Below are positions 12,084 to 21,439 of a stretch of DNA of 44,897 bases, piece by piece (the stretch's first letter is position 1; every line of letters begins with the position of its first letter). Made by a program: the position numbers and the translations under genes. The notes below the pieces were generated by a model that saw only the letters and a list, made by a program, of their open reading frames with translations, was not told the origin of the DNA and ran no database searches. Source of the DNA: a virus; IMG/VR virus record IMGVR_UViG_3300027748_000001, positions 1 through 44,897 of that record; one strand, written 5' to 3'.

Positions 12084-15000
12084 CGTCGTCCAGCGGATCG
12101 TTCGAGTTCCATCAACTGTTGTTCCTCTGGACTAAACTCCAACGAAGCTGATATTCCATGCCGTGTATCGTAAGTAGCTTTGGATCGTTGCTGACGGAGC
12201 TTAACTCTTTCCTGCAACGCTTCGGCTGTGGCTACCAGTTTCGATTTTTCTAACCCAGGCATCCATTCCGGCAACCATTTCCCTAATCGGCGCGGCTCGT
12301 ATTTGAGAGAAGAATGTGCGCTTAGGGCTGCACTGGCGAGAATCTTCACCAAATGAGAATTGTCACCATCTTTTCGATATGCTTCGTATTCGCGCGGGAT
12401 ATTGTAAAGTTGCGACAGACCCCAAAACATGTTCATTACTCGTGCTCGTTGCGCAGGATCGTTATTTAAGGCCGCCATTGCAGCGGAGATTGTGTTCGGA
12501 GCTTGACCGCCGCCAGGCCCGAAAATCAACGTGGTAGCAGCAACGCCTAAAAGACCTTTCGGATTCTGGATTGCTTCGGCCAATGGTGCATCAAGATAAT
12601 CACTCGGTAAATGCACCCACCAACCTGTTTTCCGGTAGGCAATCTCCCTGAGATATTCAACTGAGCCTAGAAAAAGAAGTGTCCGTATCGGATGCGAGGT
12701 CAACTGCTTTGCTAAGGTGACGTACGTTCCAACACGCCACGGAACGAAGTAATTGAATGGAATGTTTTTCCAAAAACTCATTGCGCCTGAATTAGCATCG
12801 TACCGAATCAAATCTAACCATACATGATTTGCAGCTTCCTGATCTCCCATTCCTTTTCTGATATACGATTTCCATAGTGAGTAGCGCATAGCTGGATCAG
12901 CTTTGGCGAAGATGAATCGAGTTGACGGCTTGTTCAGCATCAATCCTTTTGAAGCAAGTTTTTCAGCCCATGTCCCGATCTCACTTGCTTTCAGTTGCGG
13001 CATACGTTCGCCAGTTTCTGTAAACGGCATCACCTGATCGAACCGTTTACGAAGTACGCTTGGTTCCGACATCGAAAAATCTTTCGTGTCAAACTTGAAT
13101 TTGGTATTGCCTACGCGCGCCAGAACATACTTGAAGAACATATTCTTCGTGGTGTGAGGCAACGGATTTATCAAGCTTGGATTGCGAATATAAGTATTAA
13201 TTAACTGCTGCATCCGGCTTAGAGGATTCATTCCTCCAGGCTTTAGATTTTGCTCCAAGAATTTTGCTTCCTGCCGTGTCCGTGCCCAATAATCGTTCCC
13301 GCCGAATCCACGAACTTTGGCGATTTGTTTGGTCGGACTTGCTGCAAACGCTTCTTGTTTTGAATCGAACAGTACTTTGCCTTTCATATTTCTGAGCATG
13401 TCTGCTGTAGCCTCCAATCGAGCAGAAGTCAGCTCACGTAGGAACACCGATTTCTTGATCGGTTCGTACTGAACGTCATTTTTGATTCCGTCTTTGATCG
13501 TTTGATAGACACGCGAGTTATCAAAGGAACCAATGGTAGATCGGATTTGTCGGCTGAGATTGCCGATCTTGGCATGGACATCGACAATGTTTTTGCCTTC
13601 TTCGTTGGTCAGGCGCGCCAAATACGGGTCTCCAGTGTAATCAGGCGGTTCTACGCCCAAATCTTGAGCAGCTTTAATCTCAATCGGGATTCGGCGATCG
13701 CGATGTCGCATAATTGCCTGAACATCTGATGGAAGTTTCGAGACGACATCTTCGTATGCCTGTTTTGGCTGGCTTCCTGTTGCAAGCCTCCCTCGATAAT
13801 TCTTAACCGCAGTATCTTCGATGTCGATCAATTCCTCTTCAGGTCTGGCACGAAGTGCTTTCCACCAATCGGTTTTAGTAAAGTGCTCCATGTAATCCAT
13901 GTCCGATTTTATCAACCGTTGGTGCTCGCTGATGACTGGCGAATCGGGCGCAACTCGTGTCGTGGCTAAATCACGCGGCCATGCATCATCCCACCAACGC
14001 CTGAACACATTCGTTGTCCTCATAGCGTAATGCGGAACTGGATCATCTCCGGGCGGTGTATCGGGTCTGACAATTGAAGTTGGCGGAGGCGGTTTGGACG
14101 CACCAGTTTCTTGATTGATCTCAGGAGCTTTGATAACGTTGGACGGCTTTTCGATTGGCCTCACATCGGATGCCGCTGGTTCCGTTCTCTCAGGAATCGG
14201 TTTTAATTCAGCGGCAGCTTCCCTAGTAACGGCTCGGTATGCTTTGACGCCTGCTCCAAGAGTTCCCATAAGGGTGACGACCTGTAATCCTGCTTCCCAG
14301 CGTTCAGGTGAACCGGCAGGTGTTTTCTCTGCTTCCTTTACTTTCTGCCAGATTTGTGGACTGCTCATCACGATGTCAGCTAAACCAACTGGCGGGATGA
14401 AAACGTCGATCAATCCTCTAGCCGTTGTCAGTCCACTAACGAAATCCTCAGCCGTGTTCGTGACAGCTTTCCCAGCTCGAACAATCTGAGATTCCCCTTC
14501 TTTGTACGGAATCTTGGCAAATGTCAGAGCCGGTTTATTAGCCTCAATCGCCTCTTGGGGAGTGATAGGTTTTCCAGCGCGTAGATCGACCAAATTGAGC
14601 CACGATGATTTCTTTGGATTCGGAACCGTTTGAGCAAGCTCAGTGGTAGCAACTTGGTTACGCAAACTAGGGAACTGAACAAGCGAGTCGGCAGTGGGTT
14701 TTGAAGAGATGAATTTGTCACCATCCCAATGACCAGCCAATTCCGGTCTAAACTTTGCATAAATAGATTGATCTGAGAACGTTGGATGATTTGGTTTCTT
14801 GAATGTGTCCGGCCAATGGCCTGTTGAACTAGGAGTAATTCCAGCTTTATACGCCCCGCGGTAGTCGTAATCTAAACCAGAATCCTTTGGAGCAACTCTA
14901 TCCTTCCAAGACTGGAAGCCGTCTTCTTCAGATGGCATCAATTCCGTATTGTAATCATTCCTGAACGCCACGCCAGCCGCTATGGACTTGTCTGCCGCTG

Positions 15001-15223
15001 CCTGAGCATCATTTCCCCGTTGCGACACGCTAGCGGGCTTCTGGGATTCAGGAATCGGCCTTCCTGAATGCTGTTGAATAAACGTTGCCGGGTCGAAGCC
15101 TTGACCGTTCGACTGGTTTACCGAATGTTTTGCTATGAATCCAGCCGGATCAAACGTGCCGTCGCTAGTTTGTACCGTAGCCGTTCCAGCGATAAAAGCT
15201 TGCGGATCAAAGTCATCCGGCAT
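12080..15223 (-). CDS. Large virion-type protein, putative internal/ejection protein
   Basis: 1047 residues from ATG 15223 (TGACATG junction with the upstream gene). The N-terminus has three FDPxxFI motifs at residues 5, 24 and 43, exactly 19 apart. Long helical stretches follow, a hydrophobic segment lies at about 260-300 (VFIPPVGLADIVM region) and the last third is helical and basic. No enzymatic motif seen. Size, position after the tail genes and absence of a tape measure suggest a protein ejected with the DNA in a short-tailed phage; this is inference. Confidence 0.65.
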   Translation of the reverse strand: MPDDFDPQAFIAGTATVQTSDGTFDPAGFIAKHSVNQSNGQGFDPATFIQQHSGRPIPESQKPASVSQRGNDAQAAADKSIAAGVAFRNDYNTELMPSEEDGFQSWKDRVAPKDSGLDYDYRGAYKAGITPSSTGHWPDTFKKPNHPTFSDQSIYAKFRPELAGHWDGDKFISSKPTADSLVQFPSLRNQVATTELAQTVPNPKKSSWLNLVDLRAGKPITPQEAIEANKPALTFAKIPYKEGESQIVRAGKAVTNTAEDFVSGLTTARGLIDVFIPPVGLADIVMSSPQIWQKVKEAEKTPAGSPERWEAGLQVVTLMGTLGAGVKAYRAVTREAAAELKPIPERTEPAASDVRPIEKPSNVIKAPEINQETGASKPPPPTSIVRPDTPPGDDPVPHYAMRTTNVFRRWWDDAWPRDLATTRVAPDSPVISEHQRLIKSDMDYMEHFTKTDWWKALRARPEEELIDIEDTAVKNYRGRLATGSQPKQAYEDVVSKLPSDVQAIMRHRDRRIPIEIKAAQDLGVEPPDYTGDPYLARLTNEEGKNIVDVHAKIGNLSRQIRSTIGSFDNSRVYQTIKDGIKNDVQYEPIKKSVFLRELTSARLEATADMLRNMKGKVLFDSKQEAFAASPTKQIAKVRGFGGNDYWARTRQEAKFLEQNLKPGGMNPLSRMQQLINTYIRNPSLINPLPHTTKNMFFKYVLARVGNTKFKFDTKDFSMSEPSVLRKRFDQVMPFTETGERMPQLKASEIGTWAEKLASKGLMLNKPSTRFIFAKADPAMRYSLWKSYIRKGMGDQEAANHVWLDLIRYDANSGAMSFWKNIPFNYFVPWRVGTYVTLAKQLTSHPIRTLLFLGSVEYLREIAYRKTGWWVHLPSDYLDAPLAEAIQNPKGLLGVAATTLIFGPGGGQAPNTISAAMAALNNDPAQRARVMNMFWGLSQLYNIPREYEAYRKDGDNSHLVKILASAALSAHSSLKYEPRRLGKWLPEWMPGLEKSKLVATAEALQERVKLRQQRSKATYDTRHGISASLEFSPEEQQLMELERSAGRR

Positions 15224-15224
15224 G

Positions 15225-16013
15225 TCATTCCTCTGTATCTCCTGAAGCAGACGATTGCGTGGCAGCAGGAGCGGCAGCCATCCGCTTAATAATGGATTGT
15301 TTGATTGAGTTCCAGACACCCGTCAAGTTTGGGTCTTTAACGTTTTTTGGATTTGTCGCCCAATCGTAGGCTGCTTGTAAATCCGACGGAAGTTTCTGCC
15401 GTAAAGTGGATTTCTGAGTAAGTGAATCAGTCGGATCACCAGTACGTCCCTGTGCCCAACTCAAAAGTTCTTTCTCATCTTTGGTCAATGCAGGCACTTT
15501 CGGCTGTGGCGTTTTGATCTGTTGCGTGCCTCCTTTTGGAGTGGTGAGAACCTTAATCGGAGGCCCGCCAGTTGGGTCAGGTATGGTTGACACCGTTGGT
15601 GGAGATAGATTCTGTCGTCCAAAAGCAATCGCGGTTCGGAGGTAAGCATTCTCCGCTCGTGATGCTGCGCTCTCGTTTTTCATGTCTTGAGCCATCTGGA
15701 ATGTGTACCCTTTTATCATCCCGCTTTGTTGTGCCGGACTAGACTTTTGATATTTGATCCATTCTTCGTTGCTCATTAGCGGTTTACCTTTTTGCGAATA
15801 CTGACCCGTTTGAGGATCGACTACCCATGTCGGTTGCCGAGCATAATTAGCAACCACTTCGTTCTGAGCTTTTTCTCGCTGAAGTTCTTCGTTCTCTTTC
15901 TTATATTTTTGAATCTCTTGCAGGGCGTTCGTTAAGCCTTCATTCAGACCGCCAAATAATCCGCCCAGAGCGCCGCCGCCAGGCGTGATGTAATCTGAAG
16001 GTCGCAATGGCAT
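15225..16013 (-). CDS. Hypothetical virion-associated protein
   Basis: 262 residues. Gly-rich hydrophobic start (GGGALGGLFGGLNEGLTNAL), a coiled coil (EIQKYKKENEELQREKAQNE), then a Gln/Ser/Pro-rich middle and a helical end (SDLQAAYDWATNPKNV). Sits between two putative virion genes, so an internal virion role is likely. Family not recognised. Confidence 0.6.
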   Translation of the reverse strand: MPLRPSDYITPGGGALGGLFGGLNEGLTNALQEIQKYKKENEELQREKAQNEVVANYARQPTWVVDPQTGQYSQKGKPLMSNEEWIKYQKSSPAQQSGMIKGYTFQMAQDMKNESAASRAENAYLRTAIAFGRQNLSPPTVSTIPDPTGGPPIKVLTTPKGGTQQIKTPQPKVPALTKDEKELLSWAQGRTGDPTDSLTQKSTLRQKLPSDLQAAYDWATNPKNVKDPNLTGVWNSIKQSIIKRMAAAPAATQSSASGDTEE

Positions 16014-16017
16014 AAAG

Positions 16018-17205
16018 TTACGCAGCCTCCATAATTGGTTCTCCTCGGACGAAATCGAAGTGTTGGAATGGACGGTAGTATTTTCCGAACTGCGTCAAAT
16101 CTACCAGTTTCAAATCACCAAGTTTTAAGACCGCTTCTGGTTTCTTTTCTTCGACATCTTGCGCTATCGGCCCTTCGAACCATTCCGATCCGCCTTTGTA
16201 GCGCCAACGTTTAATGGGGATGCCTTCTTCAGTTTTGCGGCCCGTATCGGTGATGTCCTCTTTCAAGCGTTCATCGGAAGCAGCAGCGAAACCGAATGCT
16301 CCCATGAGACTCGCGATAGTTGCTGCTGTTGCCGTTGATGAACCAAGAGCGCCCAGGGCAGTTCCAAGCTGTTGCTGTTGATTTTGAAAAGAACCAAGAC
16401 CATAAGCATTTTGGTTTTGAATGTTCGCTTGGTAAATATCGCTGGCGAACGGATTATTCGGATTGAACAGACTTGACCCGGCTCCGGTCAACTGAGGATA
16501 GCCGCTGCTGCCACCTGAAGATGATGCCGTCCCGCTCGGCCCGCCCACAATCGTTGACCACGGATCAAGCATTGTGGTTGAGAAAATCTGAGCGGAGCGT
16601 TGCGCATTGGCTAGTTGATTCTGACGAGCTTGTTCTGCGTTTAGAGCAAATCCCTGGGCCTGAGCTTGACGCTGTTGTTGCAAGGCCGATGTATTGACTG
16701 CTTCCGCTGCCAAATCTGGATTACTTCCCGCAAGTCCCATACCTGCAAATTTGGCTCTGGTTGCCTGTTCGATCTGTCGGAGTTGATCGGGTGGCAGAAC
16801 ACCGCCCTGATTTAACTGATCCGACGCTTGCGCCTGAATCTGTTGCAGAATCGGGCTAGTCTGCAAACCGCTTTGTAGTGTGTTTAGACCGCTTGCTAAA
16901 TAGGGGTTAGCTCCCAAAAACGCTCGTTCAGCTTGTCCGCCGTATTGACTGACATTAGCGATGTTTCCTTGAGCGCCAAGAGCCTTTCCCTGCGTTGTAA
17001 GTGCAATGTCACCGGGTTGATCTGCCGTCCCAAACATTTGTTGTTGCGTACCCTGTAAGTTCAAAAGTCCGTACTGAGGATCGAATCTTTGATTTAACCC
17101 TAAAAATCCTTGGGCGGTATCTCCGTAACCACGAAGTTCTTGTTTAAGCAACTTTTCATAATTAAGCTGTTGCGGCTGTGGAGGACTGCTAAAGAGAGCG
17201 CTCAT
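16018..17205 (-). CDS. Virion protein with C-terminal S74-type chaperone domain
   Basis: 395 residues. Residues 1-300 are rich in Gln, Ala and Gly with repeated QQQ stretches. From residue 310 the sequence SDERLKEDI...GIPIKRWRYKG...GPIAQDVEEKKPEAV is the hallmark of the peptidase S74 / intramolecular chaperone domain, which trimerises and cleaves itself from phage spikes and fibres. Here the domain is short (86 residues) and caps a helical Gln-rich protein rather than a beta-helix. ATGA overlap upstream. Confidence 0.75.
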   Translation of the reverse strand: MSALFSSPPQPQQLNYEKLLKQELRGYGDTAQGFLGLNQRFDPQYGLLNLQGTQQQMFGTADQPGDIALTTQGKALGAQGNIANVSQYGGQAERAFLGANPYLASGLNTLQSGLQTSPILQQIQAQASDQLNQGGVLPPDQLRQIEQATRAKFAGMGLAGSNPDLAAEAVNTSALQQQRQAQAQGFALNAEQARQNQLANAQRSAQIFSTTMLDPWSTIVGGPSGTASSSGGSSGYPQLTGAGSSLFNPNNPFASDIYQANIQNQNAYGLGSFQNQQQQLGTALGALGSSTATAATIASLMGAFGFAAASDERLKEDITDTGRKTEEGIPIKRWRYKGGSEWFEGPIAQDVEEKKPEAVLKLGDLKLVDLTQFGKYYRPFQHFDFVRGEPIMEAA

Positions 17206-17522
17206 AAATGTAGTAGTTTTCTTAAAAACCGTTCGCTCGGATAAATCCTGAGCGTTGTGTCATTGCGTATTCCACGACAAAAAGCTGTGTATGGAAGCGG
17301 AGCTGGCATTGACCGGATTATCTCGTAAATATCGCCCACGGCGATGTCGATAAACCACGCAGATTTCCCGTCAAAATCAAATGCCCCAGCCATAGCAAAA
17401 CATTTTGGAGTAGATACGACAGCGCCATTTTCCGAAAACAACTGTTTCACGAGCTGATCCTGAAACGAAATCCGTGGCTCAACCTTAGCCCAAATCTCCG
17501 CTGCTTGTTCAATCGGTCTCAT
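17202..17522 (-). CDS. Hypothetical protein
   Basis: 106 residues from the ATGA-coupled start at 17522. Helical N-terminus (MRPIEQAAEIWAKVEPRISF), then a beta-rich part with AMAGAFDFDGKSAWFIDIAV. No family recognised; context suggests a small tail or virion protein. Confidence 0.6.
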   Translation of the reverse strand: MRPIEQAAEIWAKVEPRISFQDQLVKQLFSENGAVVSTPKCFAMAGAFDFDGKSAWFIDIAVGDIYEIIRSMPAPLPYTAFCRGIRNDTTLRIYPSERFLRKLLHL

Positions 17523-18097
17523 TGCATTCCTCGCATACTGCCGCCAAGCCAACTATACGGTAAGGCCATGTTCCTTCCTGCTGGTAATTGCCCTGGTAAT
17601 CCTGGAAACACTGTCGGATAACCGCCACTGCCTGCTCGCGGCGGGCCAATAGGCGATCCGGGCTGTATCGGTGTGCCTCTATGCCTGCCTATAATGTCAA
17701 GAATGTGTCCGAGTCCAAACGTAGGATCGGCACCACTCGGTACACCGGCAGGGCCACCAAAGCCAAATGGACTACCTCCGCCAAACCCTCCGGGGCTACC
17801 TGTGATTCCTCCTGCTGGCCCGCCGCCGATTCCTGCTGGTGCTCCACCTACCGGGCCAAATCCTGCTGGACTTCCGATCCCTGGTGCCACGCCACTAGGC
17901 ATTCCGCCTGGAATACTGCCAGCGACACTTCCCGCAAAAGCATCGGTTGCACCTAGATTTGCCGCTGGAAAGTCGATTCCGCCAATGTTTCCAGCACCAA
18001 GACCACCGCTATCTGGCCCGCCACCGGAGATGGTTCCGCCGCCCAGCGAGTCAGGAGCAAAACCTTGCTCTGGTAATTTATTTAGAAGTCCGCTCAT
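17519..18097 (-). CDS. Gly/Pro-rich collagen-like virion protein
   Basis: 192 residues from ATG 18097, which has a strong AGGAGA site. Residues 15-170 are dominated by Gly, Pro, Ala and Ser (GGAPAGIGGGPAGGITGSPG), not a strict Gly-x-y collagen repeat. A longer in-frame start at 18265 lies inside the upstream gene and is rejected. Probably a flexible linker or decoration component of the tail. Confidence 0.65.
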   Translation of the reverse strand: MSGLLNKLPEQGFAPDSLGGGTISGGGPDSGGLGAGNIGGIDFPAANLGATDAFAGSVAGSIPGGMPSGVAPGIGSPAGFGPVGGAPAGIGGGPAGGITGSPGGFGGGSPFGFGGPAGVPSGADPTFGLGHILDIIGRHRGTPIQPGSPIGPPRAGSGGYPTVFPGLPGQLPAGRNMALPYSWLGGSMRGMQ

Positions 18098-18111
18098 ATC
18101 ATTTCTCCTGT

Positions 18112-18666
18112 TTACACGGCATTCATCAAAAAGCCCATGACCGTGATATTCCCAAACATGGTCGTTGAGTTGTTCTTGTTGACTACATTTACAGACAATG
18201 CTCCAGCCACTCCGCGCGTGGTTACACCACCAGTATTTGTGCTTCCGATTCCGGCTCCTACCCAATTACTAGCTATCCAAAACACTTTTCCAATCGCACT
18301 TAGTCCGCTGCTATCAGTTGACGCAATGTTGAGTGCCAGAACGTTTACGACTGAATCCTGTATTTGTAAATTTACCGCTCCAGTAGCAGTAAATCCTGTC
18401 AGACTGCTAATCACACCCCAACCTCCCGTGCAGATGAACATCTTACCAGTCGGAATTATGTAGCCTGATGACACACCGCTTATTCCAACAACGGTCAGTG
18501 ATACGTTATTGAACACCATCACTATCGGTGTCGGCTGTTGAGTATCATCAATAGCGATGATTGGCGTAAACCCTTGGTTGAGCTTGGCGTTGTTAACGTT
18601 CTCCAAAGTTCCTAGCGTGTATCCAGGAGTAGTAACGATTGTCGCTGCAAATCCTGTCCCGATCAT
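18112..18666 (-). CDS. Putative tail/decoration protein
   Basis: 184 residues, ATGA-coupled to the propeller-like gene. Almost all beta-strand, rich in Gly, Ser, Thr, Asn and Val (VMVFNNVSLTVVGISGVSSG), as in phage fibre or decoration domains. No family recognised. Confidence 0.6.
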   Translation of the reverse strand: MIGTGFAATIVTTPGYTLGTLENVNNAKLNQGFTPIIAIDDTQQPTPIVMVFNNVSLTVVGISGVSSGYIIPTGKMFICTGGWGVISSLTGFTATGAVNLQIQDSVVNVLALNIASTDSSGLSAIGKVFWIASNWVGAGIGSTNTGGVTTRGVAGALSVNVVNKNNSTTMFGNITVMGFLMNAV

Positions 18667-20351
18667 CCTACCCTCCCGACCTGGCGATCTTTGACACTCG
18701 ATTCAACTTGTGCCGAAAGCAGTTCGCAACGACCCTGAGTATTGTCGATCTGATATTGCATGGTTCGACCACGAGCTTGAGTTGAAAACCGTAACGGAGT
18801 CGATGTCAACTGTTCCAAAGGTAGTCCGGTTCCAAGATTCACACCGCCTTGAACTGTCGTCATACCCACCGAATAGTCTTGTCTGCCAGGGACGAAGAAA
18901 TCATTGTTCGCATTGGTAGGATTGTAAGGTGGTAAATTAAACTGGTCGTACTGAGTTGGGTCTTTGGTGATTGGCACCGGATTTAAGATTCTTGAATCGC
19001 CAGCGTTCTCAGTTATTTGGGTCACAGTAATTGATGGACGTAAAGTATTCGTCTCGAACTTGAGTCGCTTAAAATCACGCCGGGCAACAGGATTCCAGTG
19101 TGCTTGTGGATAAGCACGAGTACGAATCATGTCCACGATCTCATGCTCGCCATCGGTCAAAATATCTGTGTTACCTTCATACATCAGATAAACTGCTGTA
19201 TTCTGATAATCGACCGCAAACAGTCGTTTCTGGCCACGATAAGTAAAGATATGCAGCGCATCCAGAGAAATCGGGCCGTTCCATTTGTCGTATCCTTCCC
19301 AGTTCCGTGTCTGATTGTTGTAAACCAACATGCAGTTATTGACAGACGATCCATCAATAGGAACAGCAAAGTAATCGTAAGGCGAAATGGACGCTGCTAC
19401 CGCTCCAGTGGCAGGCCAGTTGATCCGGTCAATCAAGGGCTGTATCGGGTCGCTTAATGGGACAGGTGAAGCCGCGATCCTATCTTGAAACACTTGGCTA
19501 ACAGCGTGAACCCCGGTTCGTGATAAGAAATGAACATCGTTTCCGGCCATTATGACTGCTTTGCGTGCGGCCAAACCTATCTCGGAACTGAGAACTGTTG
19601 CAGATGTCAAAGTTAAGTCGCCCAAGAAATTTATCAGCAAATCCATGCTCCGTTGTTTTGCTACGATCAGGTTGGCGTTCGCATACGGAATAAACCCGAT
19701 GATATTATCTGACGTACCAGTGTTGACTCTGAAAACTGCGTTGATCGGATCGTACGTCGTATAATCTAGGATCAGAGTAGCCGTAACCGTATCCAAAACC
19801 GAGGCGCTATACCCTGGGAACACGCACCTGCTGCCGAAGTTTACCGACCACGGAATGGACGGCAATATCTTGGTGCTGACATCAGCCGGATTCGATTTCG
19901 TCACGTTCTGGAATAACACTGTTGGATCGCCATTCCAAAATTTAGTCGGTTGCCCTAGTTGTTGCAGAAGCACGATATTAAATTGCTGCGTCAACTCCAC
20001 TGCTCCTGACATCGTAAATCCATTAAAAGCAATCGTATCCATTGCTGTGCCCTCACGGATCGCATATGCTTGCGTTGCTGTAGCGATTAAAAGCAGTTCT
20101 ACTCCATTCGGGTTAGAATAGATGGCACTTCCCAAGATCGGGCCAGTCAACCCACTGTTGGCGAACACCGGAATCAAGGTGCCTTTTCGCGGTTCGAGCT
20201 TGCCTTTCCAGCAACGTTTGTTGATCGCCTCGGCGTAAAAGCCAGGCTCTAACGAGGCCGGATCGGTTTTCATGTTCATGCCGAAAAAAACTGAATCGCC
20301 GTCCTTATTGTCAGGCGGCGGCGATATTTGAGAAGTGGGGTATCGAGGCAT
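18663..20351 (-). CDS. Beta-propeller-like tail/hub protein (P22 gp10 / tail-tubular type)
   Basis: 562 residues from ATG 20351, four bases after the upstream stop. Recurring strands such as GNDVHFLSRTGVHAVSQ and PIDGSSVNNCMLVYNNQTRN-WEGYD are typical of short-tailed phage hub/stabilisation proteins that fold as propellers (AVPxDG...LVYNxxxxxW). It probably forms the nozzle or tail tube. Assignment rests on pattern and context. Confidence 0.6.
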   Translation of the reverse strand: MPRYPTSQISPPPDNKDGDSVFFGMNMKTDPASLEPGFYAEAINKRCWKGKLEPRKGTLIPVFANSGLTGPILGSAIYSNPNGVELLLIATATQAYAIREGTAMDTIAFNGFTMSGAVELTQQFNIVLLQQLGQPTKFWNGDPTVLFQNVTKSNPADVSTKILPSIPWSVNFGSRCVFPGYSASVLDTVTATLILDYTTYDPINAVFRVNTGTSDNIIGFIPYANANLIVAKQRSMDLLINFLGDLTLTSATVLSSEIGLAARKAVIMAGNDVHFLSRTGVHAVSQVFQDRIAASPVPLSDPIQPLIDRINWPATGAVAASISPYDYFAVPIDGSSVNNCMLVYNNQTRNWEGYDKWNGPISLDALHIFTYRGQKRLFAVDYQNTAVYLMYEGNTDILTDGEHEIVDMIRTRAYPQAHWNPVARRDFKRLKFETNTLRPSITVTQITENAGDSRILNPVPITKDPTQYDQFNLPPYNPTNANNDFFVPGRQDYSVGMTTVQGGVNLGTGLPLEQLTSTPLRFSTQARGRTMQYQIDNTQGRCELLSAQVESSVKDRQVGRVG

Positions 20352-20355
20352 GACT

Positions 20356-20583
20356 TTAACCAGTGTCACCAGGATTTAAGCGGCGTTCATTACCAGAATA
20401 CTTTGTGGAGCGATATATGTTCACAGGTTTAGGAACACTGTATTTTCCTCCTTCTCCCGAATCGTATTCTTGTCGCTTATAGTTAAAATATTGCCTCAGA
20501 CCTCTGCGCCCTCCATATCGTCTCAATGCACGACCACGCTGCACGTCAGTCATAGTGTCACCAGGATACATTCCATCAGGCAT
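20356..20583 (-). CDS. Small basic hypothetical protein
   Basis: 75 residues from ATG 20583, which has AGGAG six bases upstream; ATG 20589 is also possible but too close to that site. Arg/Tyr/Gly-rich (RALRRYGGRRGLRQYFNYKR). Possibly a nucleic-acid-binding or minor virion protein. The 149 bases before it hold only a doubtful 26-codon frame. Confidence 0.6.
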   Translation of the reverse strand: MPDGMYPGDTMTDVQRGRALRRYGGRRGLRQYFNYKRQEYDSGEGGKYSVPKPVNIYRSTKYSGNERRLNPGDTG

Positions 20584-20738
20584 AATCATCTCCTTTTTTG
20601 TTTACGTTTCTTTTTAATATTAATACCAGTGATCCGACCAGAATTATCAGACGCGTAAAATACCTTTGTGCCTTCTCTGGAACCGTACTCGCGTTGCATT
20701 TTATTTGAGAGTTTTGGAGCCTTTTGGTCAACGGTATA

Positions 20739-21245
20739 TTACACAGTGATGGTTGTTCTTAAATCTTCTGTTCTAGCAATCCAGCCTTTGAGATACCGAA
20801 GCCGCAACCGAGTAGGGAGCGATTTGTAATGTGCTTCTCGCGTATCCAAGTACTTCGACAATTCCTTTGAGCCAGCAGCACTGACTGCAACAAGAGTTTT
20901 AGGCCCAATAAATCCTTCCGATTTCACTCCCACCACTTTCTGTAAAGCCGGGATTGCCCAGCCCATTCCAAGGTTAACAGCAGCGTCAAACACAGCGAGA
21001 TCAAACCCCATTGGCAGATCGTTGCACCGGCATTTTGTCCATTCGTTGTCATGGTAAATTTGGATAGCTTCATCTTCAGTTAAAGCACAAATATCGACAT
21101 GCGGATGTGAACGTTGGTCAATTCCGAATTTGGTTGTCCCACCTGGATCGTGTTTGTCATGTTCACAAATCACGTCTCCATTTGAATCATACTCAGTCTC
21201 GTGCTCTAACACGAACGCGATGCTTTTCTCGAAAGATTCTTTCAT
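20739..21245 (-). CDS. Endolysin, GH108-type N-acetylmuramidase
   Basis: 168 residues. FVLEHETEYDSNGDV places the catalytic Glu near residue 16, DPGGTTKFGIDQRSHPHVDI (33-52) is the GH108 signature, and LTEDEAIQIYHDNEW, DLAVFDAAVNLGMGWAIPAL complete the lysozyme-like fold. It should cleave the MurNAc-GlcNAc bond of host peptidoglycan at lysis. No signal peptide, so it needs a holin; several membrane proteins lie upstream in the same transcript. Confidence 0.85.
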   Translation of the reverse strand: MKESFEKSIAFVLEHETEYDSNGDVICEHDKHDPGGTTKFGIDQRSHPHVDICALTEDEAIQIYHDNEWTKCRCNDLPMGFDLAVFDAAVNLGMGWAIPALQKVVGVKSEGFIGPKTLVAVSAAGSKELSKYLDTREAHYKSLPTRLRLRYLKGWIARTEDLRTTITV

Positions 21246-21439
21246 TCATCGTTGCCTAGTTCTATATCGCTAAATGTTCCACGAATCTCGCTGAACGGTT
21301 TCTCATAAATCGGGGTAAACCGTTTCCGATCTGGATGCCGCAGAATCTCCAAAAAATCATGTGACCAAACAGTTTTCCCTTTATCGGTTTCACATCCAAA
21401 CCAGATTGAATTGTAAGGTATCGTATCTAAGAATGTCAT
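21242..21439 (-). CDS. Hypothetical small protein
   Basis: 65 residues, ATGA-coupled to the endolysin downstream and to the HNH gene upstream. Acidic/aromatic (YNSIWFGCETDKGKTVWSHD). No family recognised. Confidence 0.6.
   Translation of the reverse strand: MTFLDTIPYNSIWFGCETDKGKTVWSHDFLEILRHPDRKRFTPIYEKPFSEIRGTFSDIELGNDE

Noticed and set aside
20590-20738. 26-codon reverse frame from 20700
   Set aside because: Short, no clear ribosome site, ends without coupling to the next gene.
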